From positions 1 through 39,616 of the forward strand of contig JBGPBV010000055.1 in assembly GCA_041481445.1 (NCBI GenBank): a DNA stretch of 39,616 bases. The letters are read 5' to 3'. Source of the DNA: AA29 sp041481445 (GTDB lineage: Bacteria > Acidobacteriota > Vicinamibacteria > Fen-336). Made by a program: the position numbers and the translations under genes. Under the pieces are notes generated by a model, which made no database searches, was not told the DNA's origin, and saw nothing but the letters and a program-made list of their open reading frames with translations. Below, piece after piece: positions 31,609-39,616 of this stretch; within the stretch, counting starts at the first letter, position 1; every line of letters begins with the position of its first letter.

Positions 31609-33777
31609 TCACTTCGCCAGCGGGTCGGGCCGAAGCTGGAACCGCACGACCTTGCTCGTCGTGCCCTTGCCCGTCTCCATGTGGAAGGGCGCGCGCGTGC
31701 TCACGGTGGACCAGAGCCCGCGGCCCTTCCAGCCGCCGGCGGGATCGTCGATGCGGCCGTCGAGCCACTTCGTGTAGTAGCCGAGCGGGTAGGGCACGCG
31801 GAGGACGACCCACTTGCCGTCCTTGAGGACGAGCAGCCCCTCGGACTCGTTGCCGGTGTCGATGGGCACGTTGCGGCCGAGGCCGAGGGTGTCGAACTGG
31901 TCCACCCAGGTGTAGTAGCTGCTCTCGGTGCTCCCCGACTCCGTCAGGCCCTTGAACTGCGGGAGCGGCTCCGGGTACAGCGTCCAGCCCTCCGGGCAGT
32001 GCCGGCCAGTGGCCAGGGGACCGTTGAGCGGCCCCTTGCACTTGCGCCGGTCGAAGCTCCCCAGGTGGCCGCTGGCCAGGGCGACCCAGGCCACGCCGTC
32101 GCGGTCGACGTCCATGCCGCGGGGAGAGAAGCCGTGCACGGGCGCCCTCGGGTCGTCCACCGGCGGCTCGTACACCTCGGCCAGCGCGGTCTCCGTCGGG
32201 TTCGGGCCGGGCACGAGGCGGACGATCGCCCCCGGGAACCCGAGCACCGAGCCCCACACCGATCCGTCCGGCGCCGGAGAGACGGAATAGAGGCCGCCGC
32301 CGAAGCGCTTGTCCTTCGCCGGGTCGAGCGGCTGGTCCGGCTCCACGTAGGCGTCGCGCCTGCCGTTGCCGTTCGTGTCCATCACGAGGGGCGTCCAGCC
32401 CTGCGACTTCACCTCGTCGCCCGTCTCCTCGAACATCTTGGTGTCGAGCCAGCCCACGACCGGGCCGCCCCCGCTCGTCCACAGCGTGTGGTGCGCGTCT
32501 TCCGCGAACATCAGGTGGTGCGTGCTGAAGCACGTGCCGATGTGCGTGAGCTTCTTCGTCGCCGGGTCGTACATCGCGAGATGGCGGAAGGAGCGCGCGA
32601 TCGGCACCCGCTTCGCCGAAGGGTGGCTCGACCCCTCCTTGCAGACGTCCGGGTTGTCGGGAGGACGCACCGCGGAGGTGATCCACACGCGGCCGCGCTC
32701 GTCGAGCATCGGGTTGTGGACGTTGTTCTTGCTCGTCCAGATCGCCTCGTCGCCCCAGTACGCGGAGGCGAAGGGCACGGCCGGCGCCGCCGCCGGCGGC
32801 GTGGCCGGATCACGAACGGTCAACGGGACGCGGCTGGTCGTGTTGCGGACGGGGTCCAGCACGGGCAGGTAGTCGGCGCTGAGCTCGAGCGCGCCGTAGA
32901 GCGGGCCGTTCGCGTTGACGGTGGGGTGGTTCCGGTCGGTCGAGACCTCGTCGTGGAGATAGGCCTTGGGGTCCGCCCAGTCCCACTCGGTGACGACCAC
33001 GTTGCGCTCGAGGCCTTGCGGCCGCGGCGGGGCGGGCGGCACCTCGCCCTTGGCGATGCGGTCGGTCCAGTCCGCGAGGACGGCCATCGCCTTGTCTCCG
33101 CCGAGCTGGGTCGCGCCCGAGAGCATGTTGCCGCCGGCCTGTCCGGACTGGATGCGGCGGTGCCAAGCTGCGACCGACGACTCGAACGTGCCCAGCTCCC
33201 TGGGGATCTCGCGCGTGGCCCGGGTGCCGAGCGCGTGGCAAGCCAGGCAGCCGCCCGATTTCAGGTTGCGGAGCCATTCCGCCTGGCTCTTCACCTTGGA
33301 GGCCACGCCGGTGCCGGCGGACGCGCCCTCGAATTCGCGCTTGTCCGGGACCTGTAGGAGGGAGAACCAGTAGCCGGCCGGGTAGTACGCGGCGGCCTCG
33401 CGCGGGCTGGCCGCGGCGACCGCCTTGAGGTCCAGGGCCCTGCCGGGCGCCGCCTTGACCTTCGGCGAATCGACCAGCCCGTAGCCGCGCACCCACACGT
33501 CGTAGGCCGCCTTCGGGAGGTCGGGCACCAGGTATCGCCCGCGGTCGTCGGTGACGACGATCCGGACGAACTTCGTCGGCAGCTCCGTCGTCTCCGCGAT
33601 CACCCACACGCCCGCCTCCGGACCGCGCGGGCCGGTGACGACGCCCGCGATGTCGTCCGCGTCGATGGGGATCGCCTCCGCGGCCAGCGCGCGCGCGTGG
33701 CCGCCCAGGGAGTGCGCGAGGAACGCCGTCACGAGACAGGATCCCAGAGCGAGAGAGGCCACGGCTCTCCGAGTCAT
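31609..33777 (-). CDS. Exported heme c protein with carboxypeptidase-regulatory-like domain
   Basis: The 722-residue product begins with a signal peptide (AVASLALGSCLVTAFLA). Residues about 40-120 form a Ig-like/carboxypeptidase-regulatory domain (IAGVVTGPRGPEAGVWVIAE, DDRGRYLVPDLPKAAYDVWV). One heme c site follows (GGCLACH, C177, C180, H181), then a region to the end with propeller-like strands (PAPDGSVWGSV, HGFSPRGMDVDRDGVAWVAL). I recall this arrangement beside quinoprotein dehydrogenase genes; here the PQQ gene ends 42 bp upstream, so it may be an electron-transfer partner. AAAGGAG lies eight bases before the ATG. Precise role unknown. Confidence 0.8.
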   Translation of the reverse strand: MTRRAVASLALGSCLVTAFLAHSLGGHARALAAEAIPIDADDIAGVVTGPRGPEAGVWVIAETTELPTKFVRIVVTDDRGRYLVPDLPKAAYDVWVRGYGLVDSPKVKAAPGRALDLKAVAAASPREAAAYYPAGYWFSLLQVPDKREFEGASAGTGVASKVKSQAEWLRNLKSGGCLACHALGTRATREIPRELGTFESSVAAWHRRIQSGQAGGNMLSGATQLGGDKAMAVLADWTDRIAKGEVPPAPPRPQGLERNVVVTEWDWADPKAYLHDEVSTDRNHPTVNANGPLYGALELSADYLPVLDPVRNTTSRVPLTVRDPATPPAAAPAVPFASAYWGDEAIWTSKNNVHNPMLDERGRVWITSAVRPPDNPDVCKEGSSHPSAKRVPIARSFRHLAMYDPATKKLTHIGTCFSTHHLMFAEDAHHTLWTSGGGPVVGWLDTKMFEETGDEVKSQGWTPLVMDTNGNGRRDAYVEPDQPLDPAKDKRFGGGLYSVSPAPDGSVWGSVLGFPGAIVRLVPGPNPTETALAEVYEPPVDDPRAPVHGFSPRGMDVDRDGVAWVALASGHLGSFDRRKCKGPLNGPLATGRHCPEGWTLYPEPLPQFKGLTESGSTESSYYTWVDQFDTLGLGRNVPIDTGNESEGLLVLKDGKWVVLRVPYPLGYYTKWLDGRIDDPAGGWKGRGLWSTVSTRAPFHMETGKGTTSKVVRFQLRPDPLAK

Positions 33778-33819
33778 GCGGTGGACTCCTTTCCCGGCCC
33801 CGAGTCTAGAACGAATACT

Positions 33820-35949
33820 TCAGCGCGAGCTGGCTCGGGGCAGCGCGAATGCCACGTACACACCTCCGGAGGCCCCGCCGTCCTTGCCGCCCCCGGCGGG
33901 GACGACCACGAACTGCCGTCCCCCCACCTCGTAGGTCGCGGGAGTGCCGTTCCCCGAGAAGGGCAATGCGGCCTCCCACAGCAGCCGGCCCGTGGACTTG
34001 TCGAAGGCGCGGAACTTCTTGTCGTAGCTGGTGGCCCCGATGAAGACGAGACCGCCCCGCGTCACCACGGGTCCGCCGTAGTTCTCGCTGCCGGTGTCCT
34101 TGAGGCCCTGGGCCGCCAGCGCCGGATACTCGCCGAGCGGCACCTGCCAGGCCCGCTCGCCGGTGTCGAGGCTGATCGCGGTCAGCGTCCCCCAGGGCGG
34201 CGCGATCGCGGGATAGCCGTCGGGGTCGAGGAACTTCCGGTAGCCGGTGAACCGGTACGTGAGGCTCATGGGCGAGGGCGAGCCGTGCTCGACGTCCCGG
34301 TCGACGCCCGTCTTGAGGAACTCGACGATGGCGGCGACCTCCTCCGCCGACAGCGTCGGGAACCCCGCCATGCGCCCGGTGCCCTGCCGGATGAACCGGG
34401 AGAGCTCGTCGTCGTGACGCCGGTTGGCGACGCCGACCAGCGACGGCATCTGCGGGGGCGCGCCCCGCAGGTCGTCGCGATGGCACGACGAGCAGGCGCG
34501 CAGGTAGAGCGCGCGGCCGCCGGCTCCGGCCACGTTCGGGGCCAGGCCGCCCGTCCAGGCCATCTCGTTCGCGTTGACGTAGAGGAGGCTCGTCTCGGGA
34601 TCGAAGGCCGAGCCCCCCCACTCCGCGCCCCCGTCGAAGCCGGGGAACACGACGGTGTCCTTGCCCACGCTGAACGGCACGAACTGTCCCTCGCTGCGGA
34701 ACGACCGGAAGGACTCCAGGGCGGCGCGATGCGCCTCCGGTGTCCGCTGGGTGAGCATGTCCTCGGTCAGGACCTGCCGCGCGAACGGCGCGGGCTTGAC
34801 GGGCAGCGGTTGCGTCTCCGCCGCGACCTCGCTCTCCACGGCGCTGGGCGGGTACTTGCGGTACTCGATCGGGAACAGGGGCGTGCCGTCCGCGCGGTCG
34901 AACAGGTATACGAACCCGCTCTTCGTCGTCTGGGCCACGGCGTCGACCCGGCGCCCCTCGTGCGTGACCGTGACCAGGCTGGGCGGGGCGGGGAAATCGC
35001 GGTCCCAGAGGTCGTGGCGCACGGCCTGGAAGTGCCAGATCCTCTTGCCGGCGGCGGCGTCCAGGGCGATCAGCGAGTTCGCGAACAGGTTGTCGCCCTT
35101 CCGGTTGGCGCCGTAGAAGTCCGCGGCCGCGGATCCCGTGGGCACGTAGACGATCCCGCGCGCCTCGTCCAGCGCCATCCCCGCCCAGTTGTTGGCGCCG
35201 CCGGTGTAGGTCCAGGCGTCCCTGGGCCAGCTCTCGTAACCGGTCTCGCCCGGCGACGGGATCGTGTGGAAGGTCCAGCGCAGCTGGCCCGACCGGGTGT
35301 CGTAGGCACGGACGTAGCCGGGCGAGCTGGGCAGGCCCTCCCCCACCCGTCCGCCCACGATGACGAGGTCCTTGTAGGCGATGCCCGGCGTGGTGAGCCG
35401 GACCGACTGCTCCTCGGGCGGACGTCCCAGGTCCGCGCAGAGGTCGATGCGCCCGTCCTTCCCGAAGGCGGGCACCGGCTTCCCGGTGCGGGCGTCCAGC
35501 GCGTAGAGGAAGTGGTCCTGGGCGGCGAAGATGCGCTTGTCGTCTCCGCTCGCCCAGTAGGTCACGCCCCGGTTGGGACCGCTGCCGGGGATGCCGGAGT
35601 CGAAGACCCAGCGCGGGGTCCCGGTGGCGCCGTCGAGCGCGACGACCTTGTGCTTCGGTGTCGTCGTGTAGAGGACGCCGTCCACGACGATGGGGCTCGC
35701 CTGGAGCCCGCCTTCCTCCTTCGAGTCGTACGTCCAGGCGACCTCGAGCTGCCGGACGTTCTCGCGGTTGACCTGGTCCAGCGGGGAGTAGCGGATGCTG
35801 AGCGGTCCGCCGCCGTAGGCGGGCCATTCCACGGGAGGGGGCGACGGTGGGGCCTCGGCGGAGACAGGCCACCAGAGGGAGACGGGGGCGAGGACGAGCA
35901 CGATGAGGACGGCCGCGCGCGGAATGGAGCGCGGGGTTCGAGAGCTCAC
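33820..35949 (-). CDS. PQQ-dependent dehydrogenase with cytochrome c domain
   Basis: Quinoprotein of glucose-dehydrogenase type, about 709 residues from GTG 35949; an upstream ATG (36033) would overlap the divergent gene and push the signal sequence (RSIPRAAVLIVLVLAPVSLWW) inside, so I prefer the GTG, although it lacks a Shine-Dalgarno. Propeller marks are WPAYGGGPLSIRYSPLDQVN, WTYDS, VTYWASG, NNWAGMALDEARG and DLWDRDFPAPP. The heme c motif CSSCH (486-490) with a Met in TGRMAGFP lies near the C-terminal blades, so the cytochrome c module is inserted, not appended. It should oxidise an alcohol or sugar in the periplasm. It is upstream of the heme c/carboxypeptidase-regulatory gene. Confidence 0.88.
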   Translation of the reverse strand: MSSRTPRSIPRAAVLIVLVLAPVSLWWPVSAEAPPSPPPVEWPAYGGGPLSIRYSPLDQVNRENVRQLEVAWTYDSKEEGGLQASPIVVDGVLYTTTPKHKVVALDGATGTPRWVFDSGIPGSGPNRGVTYWASGDDKRIFAAQDHFLYALDARTGKPVPAFGKDGRIDLCADLGRPPEEQSVRLTTPGIAYKDLVIVGGRVGEGLPSSPGYVRAYDTRSGQLRWTFHTIPSPGETGYESWPRDAWTYTGGANNWAGMALDEARGIVYVPTGSAAADFYGANRKGDNLFANSLIALDAAAGKRIWHFQAVRHDLWDRDFPAPPSLVTVTHEGRRVDAVAQTTKSGFVYLFDRADGTPLFPIEYRKYPPSAVESEVAAETQPLPVKPAPFARQVLTEDMLTQRTPEAHRAALESFRSFRSEGQFVPFSVGKDTVVFPGFDGGAEWGGSAFDPETSLLYVNANEMAWTGGLAPNVAGAGGRALYLRACSSCHRDDLRGAPPQMPSLVGVANRRHDDELSRFIRQGTGRMAGFPTLSAEEVAAIVEFLKTGVDRDVEHGSPSPMSLTYRFTGYRKFLDPDGYPAIAPPWGTLTAISLDTGERAWQVPLGEYPALAAQGLKDTGSENYGGPVVTRGGLVFIGATSYDKKFRAFDKSTGRLLWEAALPFSGNGTPATYEVGGRQFVVVPAGGGKDGGASGGVYVAFALPRASSR

Positions 35950-35992
35950 GGAGGGGAGATTAATCCAATCCCGGTTAGCATGGCGACCAAAC

Positions 35993-37606
35993 GTGACCAG
36001 GCGCGTGGTGTCTGTCTCGATCGGCGCGTTCACGGCGAGTCTGCTCCTCTACAACGTGGGTTCGTCGCTATGTCGACGCGACCTGCCCCGCGAAGCCGCT
36101 GCGCGCTATTTCGCCGACCTCAGCATCGGCGCGAACCTCGCCTTGACGGGAGACTTCCCGGTCGCTGCGTACACCGTGAAGGGGACGTCGATCCCGCGGC
36201 ACGACGAGGGCTTCACGGACTTCCGGCGCCGCCTCGTCCAAGCGGTCGGAGACGCGCGGTTGAGCTGTTGGCATCTCTTCGGGGCAATTCCGCGGCAATC
36301 GCTTCCGGACGTTCAGCGGTTGGTCAGCCGCGCGGATGACCCCGGTCGGGGTCTCCTGCTCGGAACGCTCTTCAAGCCGTTCGGCATCGCTCCCTTCCTC
36401 CTCTTCTGGCTCGCGCCCGTCGCCTGTGCCCTCGTCTTCCTGTGGACGGCGTGGGAACTCAGCGAAATTGGGCATGAAGTAGCGGCGGCGATCCTCCTGA
36501 TACTGGTATCGACTTCAGCATACGTGACGGACAGCCTCGCGCTCGATTACTCGGCGGTCGGCTTCTATGTGACGGCGCTCCTTCTCCTGATCCCCCCGGC
36601 GGCATACGCAATCCGCCCTCTCAGGCGACGCACGCTACGAGGCGTCCTTAATCGCGCTGCCCTGGCCGGCCCGATGCTGGGGATGTGCGCAATCGCACGC
36701 AGCGCGAGCCTCGTCGTCGCCCCCTTCATCTTTGCGACGCTCGCGTACGCTCTGCGCGGCATCCCGGGGGACCGTACCGCGATCGCCCCGAGCGTCCCTG
36801 GAATAGGCCCGCAGTCAAGCCGATTGCGGCGCGTATCCGTCACCAAGCTCGTCGCCGTTCTCGCGGCGGCCTTGCTCTCCGCGCCGTATCTCGCGTTGCG
36901 GACGTATACGAACGCATTGGTGACCCGCACATCAGTCAAGTACGGCGTCGAGGTCCCAACTCAAGCTCACGATGTCTGGCTCTCCGTCTGGGAAGGTCTC
37001 GGCGACTTCGATCGCACGAAGGGACACTTCTGGCTTGACGAGCGGGCGAAGCTTCTTGTCGGCCAACGATTGCTGATGACGCCGGAGAGCGAGCGGATCT
37101 TCCGCGGCGCGGTCATCCGTGACATTACGGGGGACCCGGTGTGGTTCGGCGAGATCCTACTCAAGAGGCTCGCCACGGTCCTGCTCCAGCGAAAGCTTTG
37201 GCCGTGGCGACCGGTGAACGGTATCTCGATGGCGCCTCAGAAAGCGCCGAACGAAGGGGCAACCGACACCTACTATTCCTTGGTCGCAACCGCTGACACC
37301 TTCGGCGTTGGCGGGTGCCGGCTCGAAGTGCCGATCCAACTCCCGTTGCTTGCCTTCCTGTTGTTGATGCTCCGGACTTTCGTACGGTTTGTTCGCGGGT
37401 CCGCGGATTCCCTTTGCGCTCCGGCGCTCCTTGTCGTGTTGCTCGCGACATCCTCGATGGTGCTGCCCGTGGTCGTCACGACTGCTGGGGGCATCGAGCC
37501 ACAGGCATTCGTGCTCGCGTACCTGCTCAGCGTTGCGTTTCTCCTGGAGACGCTCGGGAACGGGATCCAAGGGCACGGGCGGACGATCGAATCGGGCACC
37601 GTATAG
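35993..37606 (+). CDS. Polytopic membrane protein, unknown
   Basis: About 537 residues from GTG 35993; the start is uncertain because no good ribosome-binding site is visible and the frame is open to 35903. There are about ten membrane helices, including FGIAPFLLFWLAPVACALVF, AAAILLILVSTSAYV and LPLLAFLLLMLRTFV. The first loop contains a polar region with DDPGRGLLLG. The layout may be that of a GT-C glycosyltransferase or an O-antigen-related membrane protein, but I see no DE motif as in the protein at 6315. Codon choice includes many A/T-ending codons, unlike the GC-rich neighbours, suggesting horizontal origin. Divergent from the PQQ gene. Confidence 0.6.
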   Translation: MTRRVVSVSIGAFTASLLLYNVGSSLCRRDLPREAAARYFADLSIGANLALTGDFPVAAYTVKGTSIPRHDEGFTDFRRRLVQAVGDARLSCWHLFGAIPRQSLPDVQRLVSRADDPGRGLLLGTLFKPFGIAPFLLFWLAPVACALVFLWTAWELSEIGHEVAAAILLILVSTSAYVTDSLALDYSAVGFYVTALLLLIPPAAYAIRPLRRRTLRGVLNRAALAGPMLGMCAIARSASLVVAPFIFATLAYALRGIPGDRTAIAPSVPGIGPQSSRLRRVSVTKLVAVLAAALLSAPYLALRTYTNALVTRTSVKYGVEVPTQAHDVWLSVWEGLGDFDRTKGHFWLDERAKLLVGQRLLMTPESERIFRGAVIRDITGDPVWFGEILLKRLATVLLQRKLWPWRPVNGISMAPQKAPNEGATDTYYSLVATADTFGVGGCRLEVPIQLPLLAFLLLMLRTFVRFVRGSADSLCAPALLVVLLATSSMVLPVVVTTAGGIEPQAFVLAYLLSVAFLLETLGNGIQGHGRTIESGTV

Positions 37607-37625
37607 CCGGAGTCGGAGCAGAGCG

Positions 37626-38492
37626 TCATGCCGCCTCCGCGGCCAGACCGAGCCTCCGCAGGACGAGCCCCGAGAGGGCCCCGAAGGCGAAGCCGCCGAG
37701 GTGAGCGCCGAAGGCGACTCCCAGCGTCGTCGAGCCGAACGACGCGAAGAAGACCTGCTCGAGGGACCAGAGGCCGAGGAAGATCCAGGCCGGCCAGGAG
37801 ACGAAGTACACGCGCGGGACGAGCGCGGGCGCCGCCACCAGGGCCAGGCGCATGCGCTCGCGGGCGTGGAGCACGGCAAAGGCGCCCATGACCGCGGCGA
37901 TCGCGCCCGAGGCCCCGACGGCGGGCTCGGGGCTCGCCGGGTTGAGGGCGGCGTGGGCCAGCGCGGCCGCCACCCCGCCCACGACGTACACGGACAGGAA
38001 CCGCGCCACCCCGAGCGTGCGCTCGAGCAGGCCGCCCACCGTCCAGAGGAACAGCATGTTGAAGCCGAGGTGCAGCAGGCCGGCGTGCAGGAACTGGTGC
38101 GTGATCAACCCGGCGGGCGTGATGTGCGCGGGCACGAAGCCGAACCGGTAGAACGGATGGCCAGCCCGGACCTTGCGCGCGTCCTCGAGGCAGGACTCCA
38201 GCCGCTCGCGCAGGTCGGTCCCGGCCAGCTCCTCGCGCCAGCGGCCGTCACGCTCGAGGAAGGCCAGGGCGGGGGGCGAGCGGCGGGCGGCGAGCGCGGG
38301 CACGCGCGCGGCCGCCTGTCCCAGCGTCCAGTCCGCGATCTCCTCGAGCTCCGCCTCCCGCGCCGCCGCCCTGGTGAGGTCGAACCCCTGCAGGGCCAGG
38401 AACACCAGGAAGTTCAAGGCGATCAGGACCAGCGTGGCCACGGGCGCGCGCGCCTCGCGCTCGTCGGAGCCCAGCGGCAGCAGCATCAGCAC
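37626..38492 (-). CDS. Rhomboid family intramembrane serine protease
   Basis: The 288-residue product has the rhomboid signature: HAGLLHLGFN with the H141/N145 pair, the catalytic serine S195 in GASGAI, and the catalytic His264 in GVAFGAHLGGF. It should cleave transmembrane proteins inside the membrane. A soluble region of about 75 residues (helical, charged, ARKVRAGHPFYRF) is inserted between the first helix and the core. The start is GTG 38492; GGAG precedes it by seven bases. The gap to the upstream beta-propeller gene is 16 bp, so they probably form one transcript. Confidence 0.9.
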   Translation of the reverse strand: MLMLLPLGSDEREARAPVATLVLIALNFLVFLALQGFDLTRAAAREAELEEIADWTLGQAAARVPALAARRSPPALAFLERDGRWREELAGTDLRERLESCLEDARKVRAGHPFYRFGFVPAHITPAGLITHQFLHAGLLHLGFNMLFLWTVGGLLERTLGVARFLSVYVVGGVAAALAHAALNPASPEPAVGASGAIAAVMGAFAVLHARERMRLALVAAPALVPRVYFVSWPAWIFLGLWSLEQVFFASFGSTTLGVAFGAHLGGFAFGALSGLVLRRLGLAAEAA

Positions 38493-38508
38493 GCGGCGGC
38501 TCCGCGGC

Positions 38509-39616
38509 TCAGCGCCTCATCAGCCAGATCTCGCTTCGCTGCGCTCCGCCCATCATCTTGACGTCCTGCAGCACCTCGTAGGCGATGCGCTTGCCGTCCG
38601 GGGAGACGGCGAACCGCTGCTTGAAGGGATGCCGGTTCTCGAGCCGCCGCGCCGTCTTCTCCCCGACCCGCACCACGTGCAGGTCCGCGGGCGACTCGCC
38701 GGTCATGAGCTTGGACAGGCCGGGGTCGCCCGGAACGGGCGCGATGAAGAACACGTCGCGTCCGTCCTGGCTCATCGTGACCGCGGAGGGGTCCGCGATC
38801 TTGATGCTGCCCGGGACCACCATGCGGCGGTCGCCGCCGTCCGCGTTCATCGTCCACATCTCGATGCCGGAGGTGCCGTTGGTGGCGAAGAGGATCCGCG
38901 AGCCGTCGGGCGTCCAGGAGGCGTAGGCGGCCTGGCCGTCCCTGGTGACCTCCACCGCGCGGCCGCTGGAGATGTCCGTCACCACGAGGTCCGCCCCGTA
39001 GGGCAGCCTGGCCGCATCGCGCCCCGCCTTCTTGCGATCCATGTACTGCCGCGACCGCAGCTCACGAGAGAGGTTCCGGCTGCCCTGCGCGAAGTTGGTC
39101 GCGTTGCTCTCCGCCACCGATTGCGTCATGTCCTGGAACTCGCCGTCCCCGGTGGAGACGGGCGCGGAGGTCGCCGTGGACGCGGTCTCCGCGGACTTCT
39201 CGGAGAGGGCTTTCAGGACGAGCGGCGAGATCGTCATGCCGTATTCGGCCACCGCCGCCCCGCGCTTGGCGCTCCCGGTCACGGCGTCGACCGTGCAGAA
39301 GCGCGGCGTCCAGTCCACGTCGGCGTAGTCGTCCATCGCCGCCGCCCGCTCCGGCCCGCACGTCATGAGGATGGACTCGCCGCCCGCCGACCAGAGGGGC
39401 GCGCTGCCCGCGGCCAGCTTGCGGCTCTGCCCGCTCGCGACGTCCACGACATGCACGGCCTCTCCCCCGTCCTCCCCGCCGCCTTCCGCCGTGTAGGCGA
39501 TCTTCGTCCCGTCCGGCGACCAGGCGATCCCGCGCGCGTCCCAGACCGACGCCGCCACCAGCGGCCGGTAGGACCCGGCCTTGAAGTCGTAGACGGCCAG
39601 GCGCGCCCCTCGCCCG
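38509..39616 (-). CDS. TolB-like beta-propeller protein, cut by the window edge
   Basis: The frame is open to the edge of the window (GRGARLAVYDF at the 5' limit), so the gene starts outside. Repeated PD40/TolB-type strands are clear: IAWSPDGTKIAYT, ASWTPDGSRILFAT, VTMSQDGRDVFFIA and FAVSPDGKRIAYEVLQ. A linker of about 60 residues rich in Ser, Thr and Glu (TASTATSAPVSTGDGE) lies in the middle, after which QSVAESNATN continues. Such proteins act in the periplasm or are part of peptidases; no catalytic part is visible in the available portion. It is followed 16 bp later by the rhomboid gene. Confidence 0.75.
   Translation of the reverse strand, partial: GRGARLAVYDFKAGSYRPLVAASVWDARGIAWSPDGTKIAYTAEGGGEDGGEAVHVVDVASGQSRKLAAGSAPLWSAGGESILMTCGPERAAAMDDYADVDWTPRFCTVDAVTGSAKRGAAVAEYGMTISPLVLKALSEKSAETASTATSAPVSTGDGEFQDMTQSVAESNATNFAQGSRNLSRELRSRQYMDRKKAGRDAARLPYGADLVVTDISSGRAVEVTRDGQAAYASWTPDGSRILFATNGTSGIEMWTMNADGGDRRMVVPGSIKIADPSAVTMSQDGRDVFFIAPVPGDPGLSKLMTGESPADLHVVRVGEKTARRLENRHPFKQRFAVSPDGKRIAYEVLQDVKMMGGAQRSEIWLMRR

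Noticed and set aside
33697..36339. Plus-strand frame of 880 codons opposite the PQQ dehydrogenase
   Set aside because: Arg/Gly/Val/Asp-rich shadow without domains; the PQQ gene on the minus strand is unambiguous.

Overview
This is a high-GC (roughly 70%) window from a Gram-negative-type bacterium. Signs of a two-membrane cell include periplasmic PQQ and cytochrome c proteins, a Spy/CpxP-like protein and a MacB/AttEFGH-like ABC exporter. GTG/TTG starts and 4-base stop/start overlaps are common. The gene mix would suit an uncultivated soil lineage such as Rokubacteria/Methylomirabilota, Acidobacteriota or a former deltaproteobacterium, but the sequence alone does not settle taxonomy. I see no tRNA, rRNA or CRISPR array.

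Layout. 1-2434 is a damaged, mobile-element-rich edge: a small secreted protein, the 3' piece of an HNH-endonuclease gene, the 3' end of a group II intron (reverse transcriptase/maturase remnant plus domain V) and the 3' piece of a host gene. 2487-10020 is housekeeping and accessory metabolism: an M20-like protein with altered metal ligands, an acyl-CoA ligase, secreted and membrane unknowns, a GT-C glycosyltransferase-like protein and a pirin. 10051-17978, all on the minus strand, is the most interesting block. A Spy-like protein, a response regulator and a histidine kinase are followed after 52 bp by five tightly packed genes: a DUF692/MNIO oxidase, a minimal nucleotidyltransferase, a membrane protein ending in a Cys-(Gly)5 repeat tail, a protein of unknown function and a TauD-like Fe(II)/2-oxoglutarate oxygenase. 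18079-19603 is a DinB-like/AraC divergent pair. 19605-20753 is a full-length HNH protein. 20932-27424 is a six-gene minus-strand operon: two FtsX-type permeases, an ABC ATPase, an AttH/CrtC-like protein, a membrane protein and an ankyrin/Sel1 protein. 27497-30020 holds an amidohydrolase and a MOSC protein. 30441-31547 is a third HNH homologue. 31609-35949 is a cytochrome c-containing pair with a PQQ dehydrogenase. 35993-37606 is a membrane protein with unlike base composition. 37626-39616 is a rhomboid protease and a beta-propeller protein cut by the window edge.

Working idea for the main system. MNIO enzymes of this superfamily oxidise cysteines in peptide or protein substrates using iron. 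Here one is co-encoded, by GTGA/ATGA overlaps, with a membrane protein whose last 26 residues hold five regularly spaced cysteines in a Gly/Ser tail. Synonymous Gly and Cys codons vary across that tail, which suggests selection on the amino-acid pattern. A natural reading is that the MNIO, perhaps with the nucleotidyltransferase and the 2OG oxygenase, modifies the tail, and that the upstream envelope-stress-like two-component system controls it. The gene families and overlaps are seen in the sequence; the modification, metal link and regulation are inference.
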